From the NCBI GenBank assembly GCA_018675425.1, contig JABGYD010000063.1, positions 1-61,360 on the forward strand: a stretch of 61,360 nucleotides of DNA, given 5' to 3'. The notes beneath the pieces are model-generated. The model ran no database searches. It was not told the origin of the DNA and saw only the letters and a program-made list of their open reading frames with translations. Below, piece after piece: positions 1-8,920 of this stretch. Each line of letters starts with the position of its first letter. Within the stretch, counting starts at the first letter, position 1. The stretch is from Kordiimonadaceae bacterium (GTDB lineage Bacteria; Pseudomonadota; Alphaproteobacteria; Sphingomonadales; Emcibacteraceae). The translations under genes and the position numbers were made by a program.

Positions 1-1
1 A

Positions 2-1666
2 ATGAAAATGGAATTAAGTTTGATGGTTACAATAAGAATATACTTTATCGCCGTGATGATGGTTTTATTATTACCTATAACAGTAATTGCAGATGAAAAA
101 GTTATCTTGAACGGTAAAATATGGACTGGTAATGCTGACCAACCTTGGGTCGAAGCTATCGCAATAAATAACGATCGGATTGTAGGTGTTGGCTCATCAA
201 CTGCTATTTCTGCCAAATACTCTACTGCTAACGTGATAGATGTGAAAGGGAAGCTGGTATTACCGGGTTTTATTGATAATCATGTTCATTTCATGGATGG
301 GGCATTGTCGCTAGTTAGTGTTAATTCTTATGACACCAAAAGTGCAAGTGAGTTTTCACAGGTAATTAAAGATTATGCGTCTAAAATGCCTAAAGGTGAA
401 TGGATGCTTGGTGGTGTTTGGGATCATGAAAACTGGGGCGGAGACCTCCCCCATAAGAATTGGGTCGACGATTATACTAATGATAATCCAATTTATCTCC
501 TGAGAACAGACGGACACATCGCGTTTGTAAATTCAAAAGCATTAGAGTTTGCAGGTATAACGAAGGAAACACCTGATCCTGATGGTGGAGTGATCGTCCG
601 AGATAAAGATGGTGAACCCACAGGCGTTCTTATAGATAATGCAATGCTATTAGTTTCTAGCTTATATCCTCAGCCAAACGACAGTAAAATTGACGATGTT
701 TTTGATGTTGGAATAAAAGAGACACTTGAAAATGGTGTTACTCAAATTCACAGTATGGACATGGCTGTCTGGAATAACTTGGCTATTTTCAAACGGGCAA
801 AAGCAGATGGCCGACTAAAGGTTCGTACTAATTATTATTCACACATTACAAAGCGCCACGAATTAGCTGCAATGATTAAGGAAGACGGGCATGGCGATAA
901 CTTGTTGCGGTTTGGTGGCATCAAAGTGATGGTTGATGGTGCGCTGGGTAGTGGAACTGCATGGCTTCATGAACCTTATAGTGATGAACCTAACAATAGT
1001 GGGTTTCCCATTAGACCAATGGACGAGTTAAAAATAATGCTTCAGGAATCTCACGATTATGGATTTCAACTCGCCATACATGGAATTGGCGATAAGGCAA
1101 ATGATGAAATTTTTAAAATTATCGATCAAATTGGTGCCAATGGTAATCGCCCAAGAATAGAGCACGCACAGCACTTGTCTCCAGACGCATTTAAAAGATT
1201 TAAGGAATTGGGAGTTGTTGCAGCAGCTCATCCGTATCACGTAGTTGATGATGGAAGGTTTGCCGAGAAACGTTTAGGTAAAACTCGCTTGGCTGGTACA
1301 TATGCTTTTAAATCCCTTATTGATGCTGGTGCGATGGTTTCGTTTGGCTCTGATTGGTTTGTTGCACCGCTTAAGCCCTTGCTCGGTATATATGCGGCTA
1401 CTACACGCCGTACAGCAGATGGAAAAAACCCAGATGGTTGGATACCCAATGAAAAAATTTCAGTAGAGCAAGCAGTTAAAGCATATACAATCAATAATGC
1501 TTATGCTGGTAATCAAGAGAATGACCTAGGTACAATTGAAGTCGGTAAATTAGCTGACATAGTCGTAATAAGTGACGATATTTTTGAAATTTCTCCTAAA
1601 GAAATAATTAACAGCAAAGTTGTTATGACTATGATTGGTGGTCAAGTATTGTTTCAATCTGAATAA
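2..1666 (+). CDS. Exported amidohydrolase, YtcJ-like (amidohydrolase family 3)
   Basis: Metal-dependent hydrolase of the YtcJ/amidohydrolase-3 family, substrate unknown. A hydrophobic N-terminal segment ending near VIADEK looks like a Sec signal peptide, so the enzyme probably acts in the periplasm. Visible family marks are the first strand DNHVHFMDG (HxH metal pair), IHGIGDKAND and RIEHAQHLSPD (further metal histidines), and FGSDWFVAP (catalytic Asp). The C-terminus ends in the usual GKLADIVVIS beta-sandwich strand. The length of about 550 residues is normal. The start lies at the window edge, so its ribosome site cannot be seen; the Met at position 23 would also keep the signal peptide. It precedes the sugar-acid cluster but is separated from it by a repeat, so it is probably a separate unit. 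Confidence 0.85.
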   Translation: MKMELSLMVTIRIYFIAVMMVLLLPITVIADEKVILNGKIWTGNADQPWVEAIAINNDRIVGVGSSTAISAKYSTANVIDVKGKLVLPGFIDNHVHFMDGALSLVSVNSYDTKSASEFSQVIKDYASKMPKGEWMLGGVWDHENWGGDLPHKNWVDDYTNDNPIYLLRTDGHIAFVNSKALEFAGITKETPDPDGGVIVRDKDGEPTGVLIDNAMLLVSSLYPQPNDSKIDDVFDVGIKETLENGVTQIHSMDMAVWNNLAIFKRAKADGRLKVRTNYYSHITKRHELAAMIKEDGHGDNLLRFGGIKVMVDGALGSGTAWLHEPYSDEPNNSGFPIRPMDELKIMLQESHDYGFQLAIHGIGDKANDEIFKIIDQIGANGNRPRIEHAQHLSPDAFKRFKELGVVAAAHPYHVVDDGRFAEKRLGKTRLAGTYAFKSLIDAGAMVSFGSDWFVAPLKPLLGIYAATTRRTADGKNPDGWIPNEKISVEQAVKAYTINNAYAGNQENDLGTIEVGKLADIVVISDDIFEISPKEIINSKVVMTMIGGQVLFQSE

Positions 1667-1749
1667 TAAATTTCACCATACTTGTAGTCTGCAGGCAAAT
1701 TTAATTTAGGCGTTAGTTTAATTGTTTTACACGTTCTACTTATTATTTT

Positions 1750-1783
1750 TGAGTGTCTGCTTTCGGCCAAAAGCGGACATTCA
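1750..1783. repeat. Palindromic intergenic repeat, copy 1
   Basis: Inverted repeat with 14-nt arms: TGAGTGTCTGCTTT at 1750-1763 and AAAGCGGACATTCA at 1770-1783, around a 6-nt loop (CGGCCA). The two arm mismatches would be G-U pairs in RNA. A near-identical element lies at 11697-11732. No T-run follows, so it is not a typical terminator. It resembles REP-like dispersed palindromes. Confidence 0.8.
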
Positions 1784-1864
1784 GACAACACCTCTAAAAC
1801 GGCAATATTTCCCTTTTATGAATTAGTTGTTATTGTGTGAAAAAATAGCGATTAATGAATTTAA

Positions 1865-2791
1865 ATGATGAAAGACGTCTTGATGAAATCAATTTTTCTT
1901 GGAGAATGCATGGTTGAACTAAGTACTTTAGAAGGAGGACTGCTTCAGAAATCTTTTGCTGGGGATATATTTAATAGTGCTGTTTACATGAAACGATCAT
2001 TACAAGGCGAAGGTGAGGTTTCTGTTTTGACGGCTATTGGTGAAGATCAGATTTCTATGGAAATGGAAGCATTTTTTATCAAGCAAGGTCTTGGTGTCGA
2101 TACAGTCTTTAAGTCTTCTGAAGGTACGGTTGGGCTATACATAATATCTACAGATAAAGAAGGGGAACGCAGTTTTAGTTATTGGCGCGAGAGCTCTATG
2201 GCTCGACGTTTGATGCATATTTTAAAAAATGCAAAAACGACGTTGGATAGCTTAAACGCCGATATGATTTTCTTTACGGGCATTACTCTTGCTATTTTGG
2301 ATTTAAAAAGCCGGAAAGACTTGCTGAACCAAATATCTGCTGCTCGCAAAAATGGCGCAAAAATTGCCTTCGATCCCAACTATAGGCATCAACTCTGGGA
2401 AAACAAAGAAACTGCTGCCGATTGGATCGATAAGGCTTATCAAGTAAGCGATACCATTTTTCCAAGTGTCGAAGAAGAAAGTGGCTTGTTTAATACGGCC
2501 TCGACTAAAGATTGTTTAAGCCGATTAGTAAAGTACGGCATTAAGGAAATAGTTTTAAAAGCCGGAACAGAAGGAATGTATGTTCAAAATAATGGTGAAC
2601 TGTTTCACCGCGCGTTTATTCCTGCGGACAAAGTTGTTGATACTACCGCTGCAGGAGATTCGTTTGATGGTTCCTACTTGGCCATGAGGATGCGAGGGAA
2701 GAATGTGCAAGAGAGTTTAGACCATGCGGCTGAGGTCGCAGCTAAAGTCGTTACTTTTCCTGGAGCCATAATGCCAGAAGGCTTGACTTAA
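1865..2791 (+). CDS. kdgK: 2-dehydro-3-deoxygluconate kinase (PfkB family)
   Basis: Cytoplasmic sugar kinase that phosphorylates 2-keto-3-deoxygluconate to KDPG. It opens with the KdgK-like FLGECMVELS. It carries the ribokinase substrate-side glycine region AGDIFNSAVY and the C-terminal PfkB signature DTTAAGDSFDGSYL, whose Asp is the catalytic base. The length of about 308 residues is typical. Three in-frame ATGs (1865, 1868 and 1883) are possible; the family usually starts at the residue equivalent to 1883. A second 2-keto-3-deoxy sugar acid kinase (dgoK, 7988) lies in the same cluster, so gluconate- and galactonate-type intermediates may both be handled. It is the first gene of the cluster, about 70 bp ahead of the putative IclR operator at 2831. 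Confidence 0.88.
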   Translation: MMKDVLMKSIFLGECMVELSTLEGGLLQKSFAGDIFNSAVYMKRSLQGEGEVSVLTAIGEDQISMEMEAFFIKQGLGVDTVFKSSEGTVGLYIISTDKEGERSFSYWRESSMARRLMHILKNAKTTLDSLNADMIFFTGITLAILDLKSRKDLLNQISAARKNGAKIAFDPNYRHQLWENKETAADWIDKAYQVSDTIFPSVEEESGLFNTASTKDCLSRLVKYGIKEIVLKAGTEGMYVQNNGELFHRAFIPADKVVDTTAAGDSFDGSYLAMRMRGKNVQESLDHAAEVAAKVVTFPGAIMPEGLT

Positions 2792-2824
2792 TCCATATTA
2801 TTTTTATAATTATCATTATATAGA

Positions 2825-2847
2825 AATTATTCCACTATGTGATAATT
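2825..2847. promoter_or_regulatory. Putative IclR operator in front of the sugar-acid operon
   Basis: The core TCCACTATGTGAT (2831-2843) sits in an AT-rich inverted repeat (AATTAT...ATAATT) upstream of the cupin gene. An almost identical core, TCCACTATATGGT, lies at 11661-11673 in front of the divergent IclR gene. Shared placement suggests a common operator; binding is inferred. Confidence 0.5.
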
Positions 2848-2876
2848 ATATTTAAATAATGAATGGATATTCTCTC

Positions 2877-3389
2877 ATGCGCACCCTTTTTATCTTAATA
2901 TTATCAATGATCATTGCTGCAGTTTCATTTGCTCAGTCAAGCAGTAATGAAGGAACAGCGGGTGTTTTTAAGTTAACACCAGAAATTATTGAAGACGTCT
3001 CGATGCGCCTAAAAGCTCAAATCGCTGAACAAGGTGATGCAGTAAAGGAATCGCTAGCCTTTGAATTGATCGGCAGTGATGAAGGATATAATTTATTTCT
3101 GGTACTCCGTGGAAACACCGGAACTTCAGAAATTCACACAACTGTATCAGATTTACACACTGCCGTAGCAGGCAAGGCAACGTTAGTTATTGGCGGTAAA
3201 CTTGTTAATGAATTTGAGCTGTCACCAGGTCAGATGCGCGGAACAAGTGTTAAGGGTGGAACGGAATATTCATTAAGAGCCGGCGACGCGGTTAATATCC
3301 CTGCCAACGTAGCACATCATGTGGTTGTCGCCGCGGGTGAGCAGTATATGTATTTCGTTTATCAAGTTGATAGTGAAAAACTAAAATAG
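2877..3389 (+). CDS. Exported cupin-fold protein
   Basis: Small secreted protein with a single cupin domain. The N-terminus from 2877 is a clear signal peptide ending in VSFAQ; an upstream in-frame ATG at 2859 would only add six residues. The cupin marks are SEIHTTVSDLHTAV (first motif), LRAGDAVNIPANVAHHV (second motif, with the His-bearing turn) and a final strand MYFVYQV. The mature domain is about 150 residues. It is the first gene behind the putative IclR operator at 2831 and starts a run of closely spaced genes ending at 10819. Its role is unknown; periplasmic sugar binding or isomerisation is possible. The catalytic type cannot be read from the sequence. Confidence 0.7.
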   Translation: MRTLFILILSMIIAAVSFAQSSSNEGTAGVFKLTPEIIEDVSMRLKAQIAEQGDAVKESLAFELIGSDEGYNLFLVLRGNTGTSEIHTTVSDLHTAVAGKATLVIGGKLVNEFELSPGQMRGTSVKGGTEYSLRAGDAVNIPANVAHHVVVAAGEQYMYFVYQVDSEKLK

Positions 3390-3398
3390 GAAAACAAA

Positions 3399-4046
3399 AT
3401 GAGCAAAGATTATATTGCGCGTTTGCGTAAATTAGCGGTGGCAACACTTTCGGATGGTTGCGACCAAATTGCGGGTCACCGTGGTTTTATGGATTTTAAT
3501 ATCAAGGCACGCGTTAATGCGAGAAAGATTGTTGGTACTGCAGCGACCGTTTTAGAAGTGCCGACAACTGAATCTCATTTGCCAGAGCTGGCGTTTGATG
3601 TGATTGACGAATCTCCTAAAGGCAGTGTGATTGTCATTGCTTGTGGCGGCGACAAAAATATAGCCGTTTGGGGCGAAATTATGAACGCTGGGGCAAACAC
3701 AGCTGGTCATGAAGGAGTTGTTGTTGACGGCGGCACACGCGATGTAGAACTAATTGAGAAGGATACAGATTTCCCCGTTTATGCACGTTCTATTGTTCCG
3801 GCAAGTTCGGTTGGTCGTCTAAAAACATTAGAACGCGATATCCCGGTTATGATAGGCGGCGTCCTTGTAAGCCCCGGTGATTACATTGTCGGCGATGGTG
3901 ATGGCATTGTTTCCATTCCTGCGGATCATGTGGAATCGATCATTGAATTTGCGGAAGAAGCAGAAAACACTGAAGCCGAAATGGTTGAATATATAAAAGA
4001 AAAAGGCTCAATACGTGCCGCGACAGATAAGTTTGGCCGCGCTTAA
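3399..4046 (+). CDS. RraA-family aldolase (HMG/oxaloacetate aldolase-like)
   Basis: Member of the RraA / 4-hydroxy-4-methyl-2-oxoglutarate aldolase family, formerly annotated dimethylmenaquinone methyltransferase. Family marks are the glycine-rich GGDKNIAVWGEIM, then HEGVVVDGGTRDVE, where the Arg and Asp of the G-x-RD motif bind substrate and metal in characterised members, and a closing VGDGDGIVSIP. The length of 215 residues is usual. A strong site AGGAAAA precedes the ATG. In this context it more likely cleaves or decarboxylates a 2-keto acid made from the imported sugar acid than regulates RNase E. The exact substrate is not readable. Confidence 0.85.
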   Translation: MSKDYIARLRKLAVATLSDGCDQIAGHRGFMDFNIKARVNARKIVGTAATVLEVPTTESHLPELAFDVIDESPKGSVIVIACGGDKNIAVWGEIMNAGANTAGHEGVVVDGGTRDVELIEKDTDFPVYARSIVPASSVGRLKTLERDIPVMIGGVLVSPGDYIVGDGDGIVSIPADHVESIIEFAEEAENTEAEMVEYIKEKGSIRAATDKFGRA

Positions 4047-4083
4047 AAACGTATTAAATTGATTTTAAAATTTAAGGATAATT

Positions 4084-4998
4084 ATGAATAGAAATACAGA
4101 TTTTCACGGCGTTTACCCAATTCTTTATAGCTTCTTTGATGATCAAGGTCAGCTTGATAGAAATGCGATGAAACGCCAAGTCGAAGGCTGTATCGCAGCT
4201 GGTGCGCACGGCATTACGATTATGGGGCTGGCGACGGAAGTCGGTAAGTTAGATGTAAACGAGCGTCGTAAAGTAATCGATTGGGTTGGTGAAGATATCG
4301 CGGGTAGAGTACCTTACGCCGTAACCGTTGGTGAAGGTAGTGTGCCGGGACAAATTGAGTTTGTTAAAGCAGCAATAGCAGCAGGAGCCGATTGGGCGAT
4401 TTTGCAACCGCCTGCTATTCTTGGTGTTCCTGAAATTGAATATGTCAGATTTTTAGGTAATGTTGCTGATACAACAGATCTTCCCATAGCTGTTCAAAAT
4501 GCGCCGGGCGTGATGGCGACGAGCCTTTCTAATGGCGGCTTAAAAACGCTTAATAAACAGCATCCAAATGTTTGTTTATTAAAAGCAGAAGGACCCGCAA
4601 CTTATATCCATCAACTGATGCAAGATACGGAAGGTGCGTTCGATATATTTGGCGGCTTTGCCGGAATTCAACTCCCGGATAGTTTGCGTGCGGGTTGCGT
4701 TGGCATGATCCCAGCAGCAGATATATTTGATCCACAACTTAAAATTTATGAACTTATGAAAAAAGGTGATCCTGCTTCCGTTGCCGAAGCCGAAAGACTT
4801 CACAAAGAATTATTACCTTTACTCGTTTTCATGATGAGTTCGGTAGAGAATTTTGTTGCTTACGGAAAAGATTTGATGGCACAGCGATTAGGGCTAGATA
4901 ATGGTAACGCACGCCAACCGTCGGTACCTGTAACAGATTTTGGTCGAGAAATCGTTTCTCGCTGGGCTCGTGATCTTGGACCATTTCCAAGTGTTTGA
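4084..4998 (+). CDS. DapA/NAL-superfamily lyase or dehydratase with altered active site
   Basis: Class I Schiff-base TIM-barrel enzyme of the dihydrodipicolinate synthase / N-acetylneuraminate lyase superfamily, about 304 residues. The Schiff-base lysine is visible in CLLKAEGP. Two usual features differ. The substrate-loop GTTGE is read as GLATEVG, and the proton-relay Tyr of the YNxP motif is Gln (IAVQNAPG). It therefore is probably not DapA but an aldolase or dehydratase for a keto-deoxy sugar acid. AAGGA lies a few bases before the ATG. It sits between the RraA-like gene and the tctC transporter gene. Confidence 0.8.
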   Translation: MNRNTDFHGVYPILYSFFDDQGQLDRNAMKRQVEGCIAAGAHGITIMGLATEVGKLDVNERRKVIDWVGEDIAGRVPYAVTVGEGSVPGQIEFVKAAIAAGADWAILQPPAILGVPEIEYVRFLGNVADTTDLPIAVQNAPGVMATSLSNGGLKTLNKQHPNVCLLKAEGPATYIHQLMQDTEGAFDIFGGFAGIQLPDSLRAGCVGMIPAADIFDPQLKIYELMKKGDPASVAEAERLHKELLPLLVFMMSSVENFVAYGKDLMAQRLGLDNGNARQPSVPVTDFGREIVSRWARDLGPFPSV

Positions 4999-5066
4999 CA
5001 TAACGAATGTGAATGTTAACTTGAGAGCACGGTATTATAGTAATTAAATGTATGCGGGAATTAAAC

Positions 5067-6035
5067 ATGATTAAATCTTTTAAAAAATTAACCTCAATGT
5101 CTTTGATTTTGATCATGATGTCTGCAGCATTTAGTCACGTGCAGGCGGCGGACTTTCCTTCGAAACGATTGACGTTAATCTGTCCATGGGCAGCGGGTGG
5201 TGGAACGGATACAATTTTACGCGGACTAGCCAGAAATACAGAACCATTTCTAGGAGAGACCATAACGATTATAAATAAGACCGGTGGTAGTGGCGCGATA
5301 GGCCATGCAGCAGGTGTTAGAGCGCGTCCTGATGGTTATACCGTGACGATGGTAACGTTTGATATTCTTACCTTACCGCCACAAGGCTTTGTCCCGTTTA
5401 CCTATAAAGATTATGATTTACTGATGCGGGTTAATATGGACCCTGCAGCGATCACTGTTCCAATTGACGCGCCTTATAATACCATCGAAGAATTCGTTGC
5501 TTATTCGAAGGCAAACCCCGGTAAAATTAAAGTAGGTCACGCTGGCCCCGGCACCGCTTGGCATCTGGCTGGAAGTATCTTTGCAGAAAAAGTGGGCATC
5601 GACCTAGCATACGTTCCTTATAATGGTGCCGCCCCTGCGGTTACCGCGCTTGTCGGAAAACATATCCAAGCCGTTTCAGTGAGCCCTGCGGAAGTCCGTG
5701 GTCAAGTTGAAGGTGGAACTGTTAAGATTTTGGCTGTGATGAGCGATGAACGCGTTTCAGGCTTTCCTGAGGTACCGACGATGAAAGAAGCGGGATTTGA
5801 TGTCAGCTTCGGAACGTGGCGCGGTCTAGCGGTTCCAAATTCAACACCAGAAGACGCGAAGAAAATCCTTCATGATGCCTTTAAAAAAGGCATGGAGTCT
5901 GACGCATTTAAAGCATTCGCGGCTGATACTGGATTAGGCGTTTCATATATGAGTGCAGAAGATTGGGAAAAAGACTTATCAACGTCTTCAGTGAGTGTTG
6001 CTAAAACGATGAAAAACCTAGGCTTAGCTAGATAA
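5067..6035 (+). CDS. tctC: Tripartite tricarboxylate transporter substrate-binding protein
   Basis: Periplasmic binding protein of a TTT (TctCBA) secondary importer. It has a Sec signal peptide (MSLILIMMSAAFSHVQA) followed by the TctC opening FPSKRLTLICPWAAGGGTD. The mature protein keeps the family blocks GGSGAIG, ARPDGYT, VGHAGPGTAWH and YVPYNGAAPA. An upstream in-frame ATG at 5052 exists; 5067 is preferred because GGGAA precedes it at a normal distance. Its small-subunit and large-subunit genes follow directly. By context the ligand is probably a sugar acid or keto-deoxy acid rather than citrate. Confidence 0.9.
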   Translation: MIKSFKKLTSMSLILIMMSAAFSHVQAADFPSKRLTLICPWAAGGGTDTILRGLARNTEPFLGETITIINKTGGSGAIGHAAGVRARPDGYTVTMVTFDILTLPPQGFVPFTYKDYDLLMRVNMDPAAITVPIDAPYNTIEEFVAYSKANPGKIKVGHAGPGTAWHLAGSIFAEKVGIDLAYVPYNGAAPAVTALVGKHIQAVSVSPAEVRGQVEGGTVKILAVMSDERVSGFPEVPTMKEAGFDVSFGTWRGLAVPNSTPEDAKKILHDAFKKGMESDAFKAFAADTGLGVSYMSAEDWEKDLSTSSVSVAKTMKNLGLAR

Positions 6036-6061
6036 AAAGTGCGTTGGAGACTTAATTCAGA

Positions 6062-6523
6062 ATGAAACGTGTAGATATTATTTTTGGAATAATCGGCTTA
6101 ATCATATCGGCCTACGTTTTTTCTATGCTGGATAGTTTTCCAGAAGGCCAACCCGGAGAAGTCGGCGCGGACTTTTTTCCCTATATCCTTGCTATTGGTT
6201 TGGGAGTTTCAAGCCTCGTTCTTATTGTCAGCTCAGTTTTTAAGAAAACATCTGAAGATGCAGAGCCCTTTAAATTTTCGGATACTGGCATCCAAAGGGT
6301 GGGAATAGCGTTAGCCTCGACGGTCATTTATTGTTTGGCGCTGGATAGCCTTGGCTTCATTGTTTGCACCTTGGTATATTTGCCCCTAATGATGTTCTTA
6401 TTGAAGGAAAGAAAATATTTCCAAATGGTCCTCGTGAGTGGAGCGATTACGGCAACAGTCTTCCTTATTTTTAGCTCATTCCTCAACATAACTTTACCTT
6501 TGGGGACGCTCTATGGATATTGA
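6062..6523 (+). CDS. tctB: Tripartite tricarboxylate transporter small membrane subunit
   Basis: TctB-family subunit of about 153 residues with four predicted membrane segments. The N-terminal helix with FGIIGLIISAYVFSML is followed by the characteristic loop GADFFPYILAIGLG, then three further helices. GGAGA lies upstream of the ATG. Its last 11 bases overlap the start of tctA, as is usual for these operons and indicates coupled translation. It has no catalytic residues; it completes the membrane complex with TctA. Confidence 0.9.
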   Translation: MKRVDIIFGIIGLIISAYVFSMLDSFPEGQPGEVGADFFPYILAIGLGVSSLVLIVSSVFKKTSEDAEPFKFSDTGIQRVGIALASTVIYCLALDSLGFIVCTLVYLPLMMFLLKERKYFQMVLVSGAITATVFLIFSSFLNITLPLGTLYGY

Positions 6524-7988
6524 ATTATTTATCGATGCTCTCGGCGAGATATTACAGTGGAAACCATTAATAATGATTTTCGCAGGCGTTGCTGGTGGAA
6601 TTCTAATTGGTTCACTGCCCGGACTTACGGCGACTATGGGCGTCGCGTTGCTTGTGCCCTTTACCTTTGGCCTGCCGTTTAACGAATCTATTGGTATGTT
6701 GCTCGGCATCTTCAGTGGGTCCGTTTATGGTGGCTCTATCTCTGCTATTTTAATCAATACGCCCGGCACGCCTGCGGCGGCGGCAACGCTTCTTGATGGT
6801 TACCCGCTTAGTCAAAAAGGTGAAGCAGGACGCGCTTTAAGCATGTCAGTTTTTGCATCATTTGTTGGTGGTTTTACGGGGGCGTTGATTATGACCTTTC
6901 TTTCGCCACAAATATCTCAATTTGCACTCGAATTTAGTGCAGCCGAATATTTCGGTTTGGCAACATTTGGTCTTTCGATCATTATTTCAGTCTCCGGAAA
7001 ATCAATTCTCAAAGGGATCATGGTAGGTTTTCTTGGGCTGCTGATTTCAACCATTGGCATGGACCCTGTTTCTGGTTATCCGCGCTTTACCTTTGGTTCC
7101 ATGAACCTTTTCGAAGGGCCTGCGTTTATTCCAACCCTTATTGGCCTTTTTGCCTTTGCAGAAGTCTTCAAAGGTGTGGAACAGCTGACCTCCACTAAGC
7201 AGGTCGTTAGCAAAATCAATAGCGTCTTTCCCTCTTTTGCCGACATAAAGCGAACATGGAAAGACATGGCGAAGTCTAGTGTACTAGGTACCTTCATTGG
7301 CTCGATCCCCGGTGCAGGTAGCGATATTGCGGCCTTTGTGGGTTATAGCGAAGCTAAAAGAAGGTCCAAAACACCTGAAAAATTTGGCACGGGACAAATC
7401 GAAGGGGTTGCCGCCGCTGAATCTGCGAATAATGCTTGTTCGGGAGGGGCAATGATCCCTATGCTTTCTCTTGGTGTGCCGGGTGATGCGGTAACGGCAA
7501 TTTTGCTTGGCGCCTTTGTTATTCAAGGTATCCAACCGGGGCCTATGCTTTATAAAGAAGACTTGGATGTAGTTTATTCTGTTTTCTCTGCGATGCTTGT
7601 TGCCAATATTGCCATGTTAATCGTCGGATTTCTTGGTGTTCGGTTCTTCGCACGGGCGATCACGGTGAGAAAAAGTATACTGCTTCCTGCCATCTTTATT
7701 ATGTCAATCGTTGGTGCATACTCAATGAGAAATAACATGTTTGATGTTTGGTTGGCTCTAGGCTTTGGCGTACTTGGCTATTTCTTACAACGTTACCGTT
7801 TTCCAGTATCTCCGATCTTGTTGGCCCTTATCCTTGGGCCCATGGCGGAAGCAAACCTTCGCCGTGCGCTCATCATTGCTGATAACTCAATGATAGATGT
7901 GCTCAGCAGACCGATTACGGCAACCTTCCTCATCCTCGGGTTAGCGACCTTGGTCATGTCAATCCTTCGGCAAAGGCGTTCTAAATAA
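6513..7988 (+). CDS. tctA: Tripartite tricarboxylate transporter large membrane subunit
   Basis: Large permease of the TTT importer, about 491 residues with many hydrophobic segments. Highly conserved TctA blocks are visible: GSLPGLTATMGVALLVPFTF near the N-terminus, SAILINTPGTPAAAATLLDGYPL, and the mid-protein GSIPGAGSDIAAFVGYSEAKR with NNACSGGAMIPMLSLGVPGD. It overlaps tctB by 11 bases and its stop codon overlaps the dgoK start (TAATG), so tctCBA-dgoK-dgoA are one transcript. The transport is probably ion-coupled. Confidence 0.95.
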   Translation: MDIELFIDALGEILQWKPLIMIFAGVAGGILIGSLPGLTATMGVALLVPFTFGLPFNESIGMLLGIFSGSVYGGSISAILINTPGTPAAAATLLDGYPLSQKGEAGRALSMSVFASFVGGFTGALIMTFLSPQISQFALEFSAAEYFGLATFGLSIIISVSGKSILKGIMVGFLGLLISTIGMDPVSGYPRFTFGSMNLFEGPAFIPTLIGLFAFAEVFKGVEQLTSTKQVVSKINSVFPSFADIKRTWKDMAKSSVLGTFIGSIPGAGSDIAAFVGYSEAKRRSKTPEKFGTGQIEGVAAAESANNACSGGAMIPMLSLGVPGDAVTAILLGAFVIQGIQPGPMLYKEDLDVVYSVFSAMLVANIAMLIVGFLGVRFFARAITVRKSILLPAIFIMSIVGAYSMRNNMFDVWLALGFGVLGYFLQRYRFPVSPILLALILGPMAEANLRRALIIADNSMIDVLSRPITATFLILGLATLVMSILRQRRSK

Positions 7989-8920
7989 TGGCCATGTTTG
8001 ATAATGCAACACTCATTGGTCTTGATTGGGGAACAACTTCCTTACGAGCGCATCTTATTGGCTCAGATGGAATGTTGCTTGATACTATCCAATCCCAAGA
8101 AGGAATTATGTCTCCAGAAGGTAAGGATTTCGTGAAAACCTTCGAAAGGGTTGTTGGCCCTTGGTTAAGTAAATACCCTAACTTACCCGTCATCGCATCA
8201 GGTATGATTACCAGTCGTAATGGCTGGTTGGAAACACCGTATTTACCCTTACCAGCGGGACCTTCTGGTTTTGCCAATGCCCTTACGTGCTTTAATATAA
8301 ATGACACTCAAAAAATCTATTTTGTTACAGGTGCAAGTTATAAAAGCGACGCGGGTGACCCCGACATCATGCGCGGCGAAGAGGTTCAAATTTTAGGATG
8401 CCTCCAAGAAAACAATGGCCCTAAAGAAATCTTTCTACTGCCCGGCACGCATAGCAAGTGGGCTATTGCCCTTTCAGGAACAATTGAAAGCTTTATGAGC
8501 TTCATGACAGGTGAGATATATGCCCTGCTTAATAACCATTCAATTTTAGGCACATTAGCAACCCCAAATAAAAAGCCATTGTCTGACGGTTTTCTGAATG
8601 GCGTTAAAAGAAGGTTCGGGTCTAATAGCTCGCTTTTACATCAAGTCTTTAGTGCGCGAACATTAGCCCTTTTTGATCAATTGCCTAGCGATGAAATATC
8701 CGATTTTATCTCAGGGCTATTAATTGGTGATGAGGTAAAATCAGCCATAACAGAATTTAATATAGCGGCATCTGAGACAGTGCATATCATTGGTCGTGGT
8801 GATCTGGCAGAGAAATATTCAATGGCCTTAGATGCTGTTAATGTTTCTAATAAAATAGCCTCTGAACATGCCGCAGCAACGGGACTTTATCAAATCGCCA
8901 AGGGCGCAAGGATTATATAA
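7988..8920 (+). CDS. dgoK: 2-dehydro-3-deoxygalactonokinase
   Basis: Kinase of the DgoK family that phosphorylates 2-keto-3-deoxygalactonate. The N-terminal ATP-site strand GLDWGTTSLRAHLI is typical; GMITSRNGW, MRGEEVQILG and LLPGTHSKWA are the other family blocks. The length of 310 residues is usual. Start and stop codons overlap those of tctA and dgoA by one base, so translation is coupled. Together with dgoA it gives the last two steps of the De Ley-Doudoroff branch, yielding pyruvate and glyceraldehyde 3-phosphate. No galactonate dehydratase is present in the window, so the imported substrate may already be a keto-deoxy acid, or the dehydratase lies elsewhere. Confidence 0.92.
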   Translation: MAMFDNATLIGLDWGTTSLRAHLIGSDGMLLDTIQSQEGIMSPEGKDFVKTFERVVGPWLSKYPNLPVIASGMITSRNGWLETPYLPLPAGPSGFANALTCFNINDTQKIYFVTGASYKSDAGDPDIMRGEEVQILGCLQENNGPKEIFLLPGTHSKWAIALSGTIESFMSFMTGEIYALLNNHSILGTLATPNKKPLSDGFLNGVKRRFGSNSSLLHQVFSARTLALFDQLPSDEISDFISGLLIGDEVKSAITEFNIAASETVHIIGRGDLAEKYSMALDAVNVSNKIASEHAAATGLYQIAKGARII

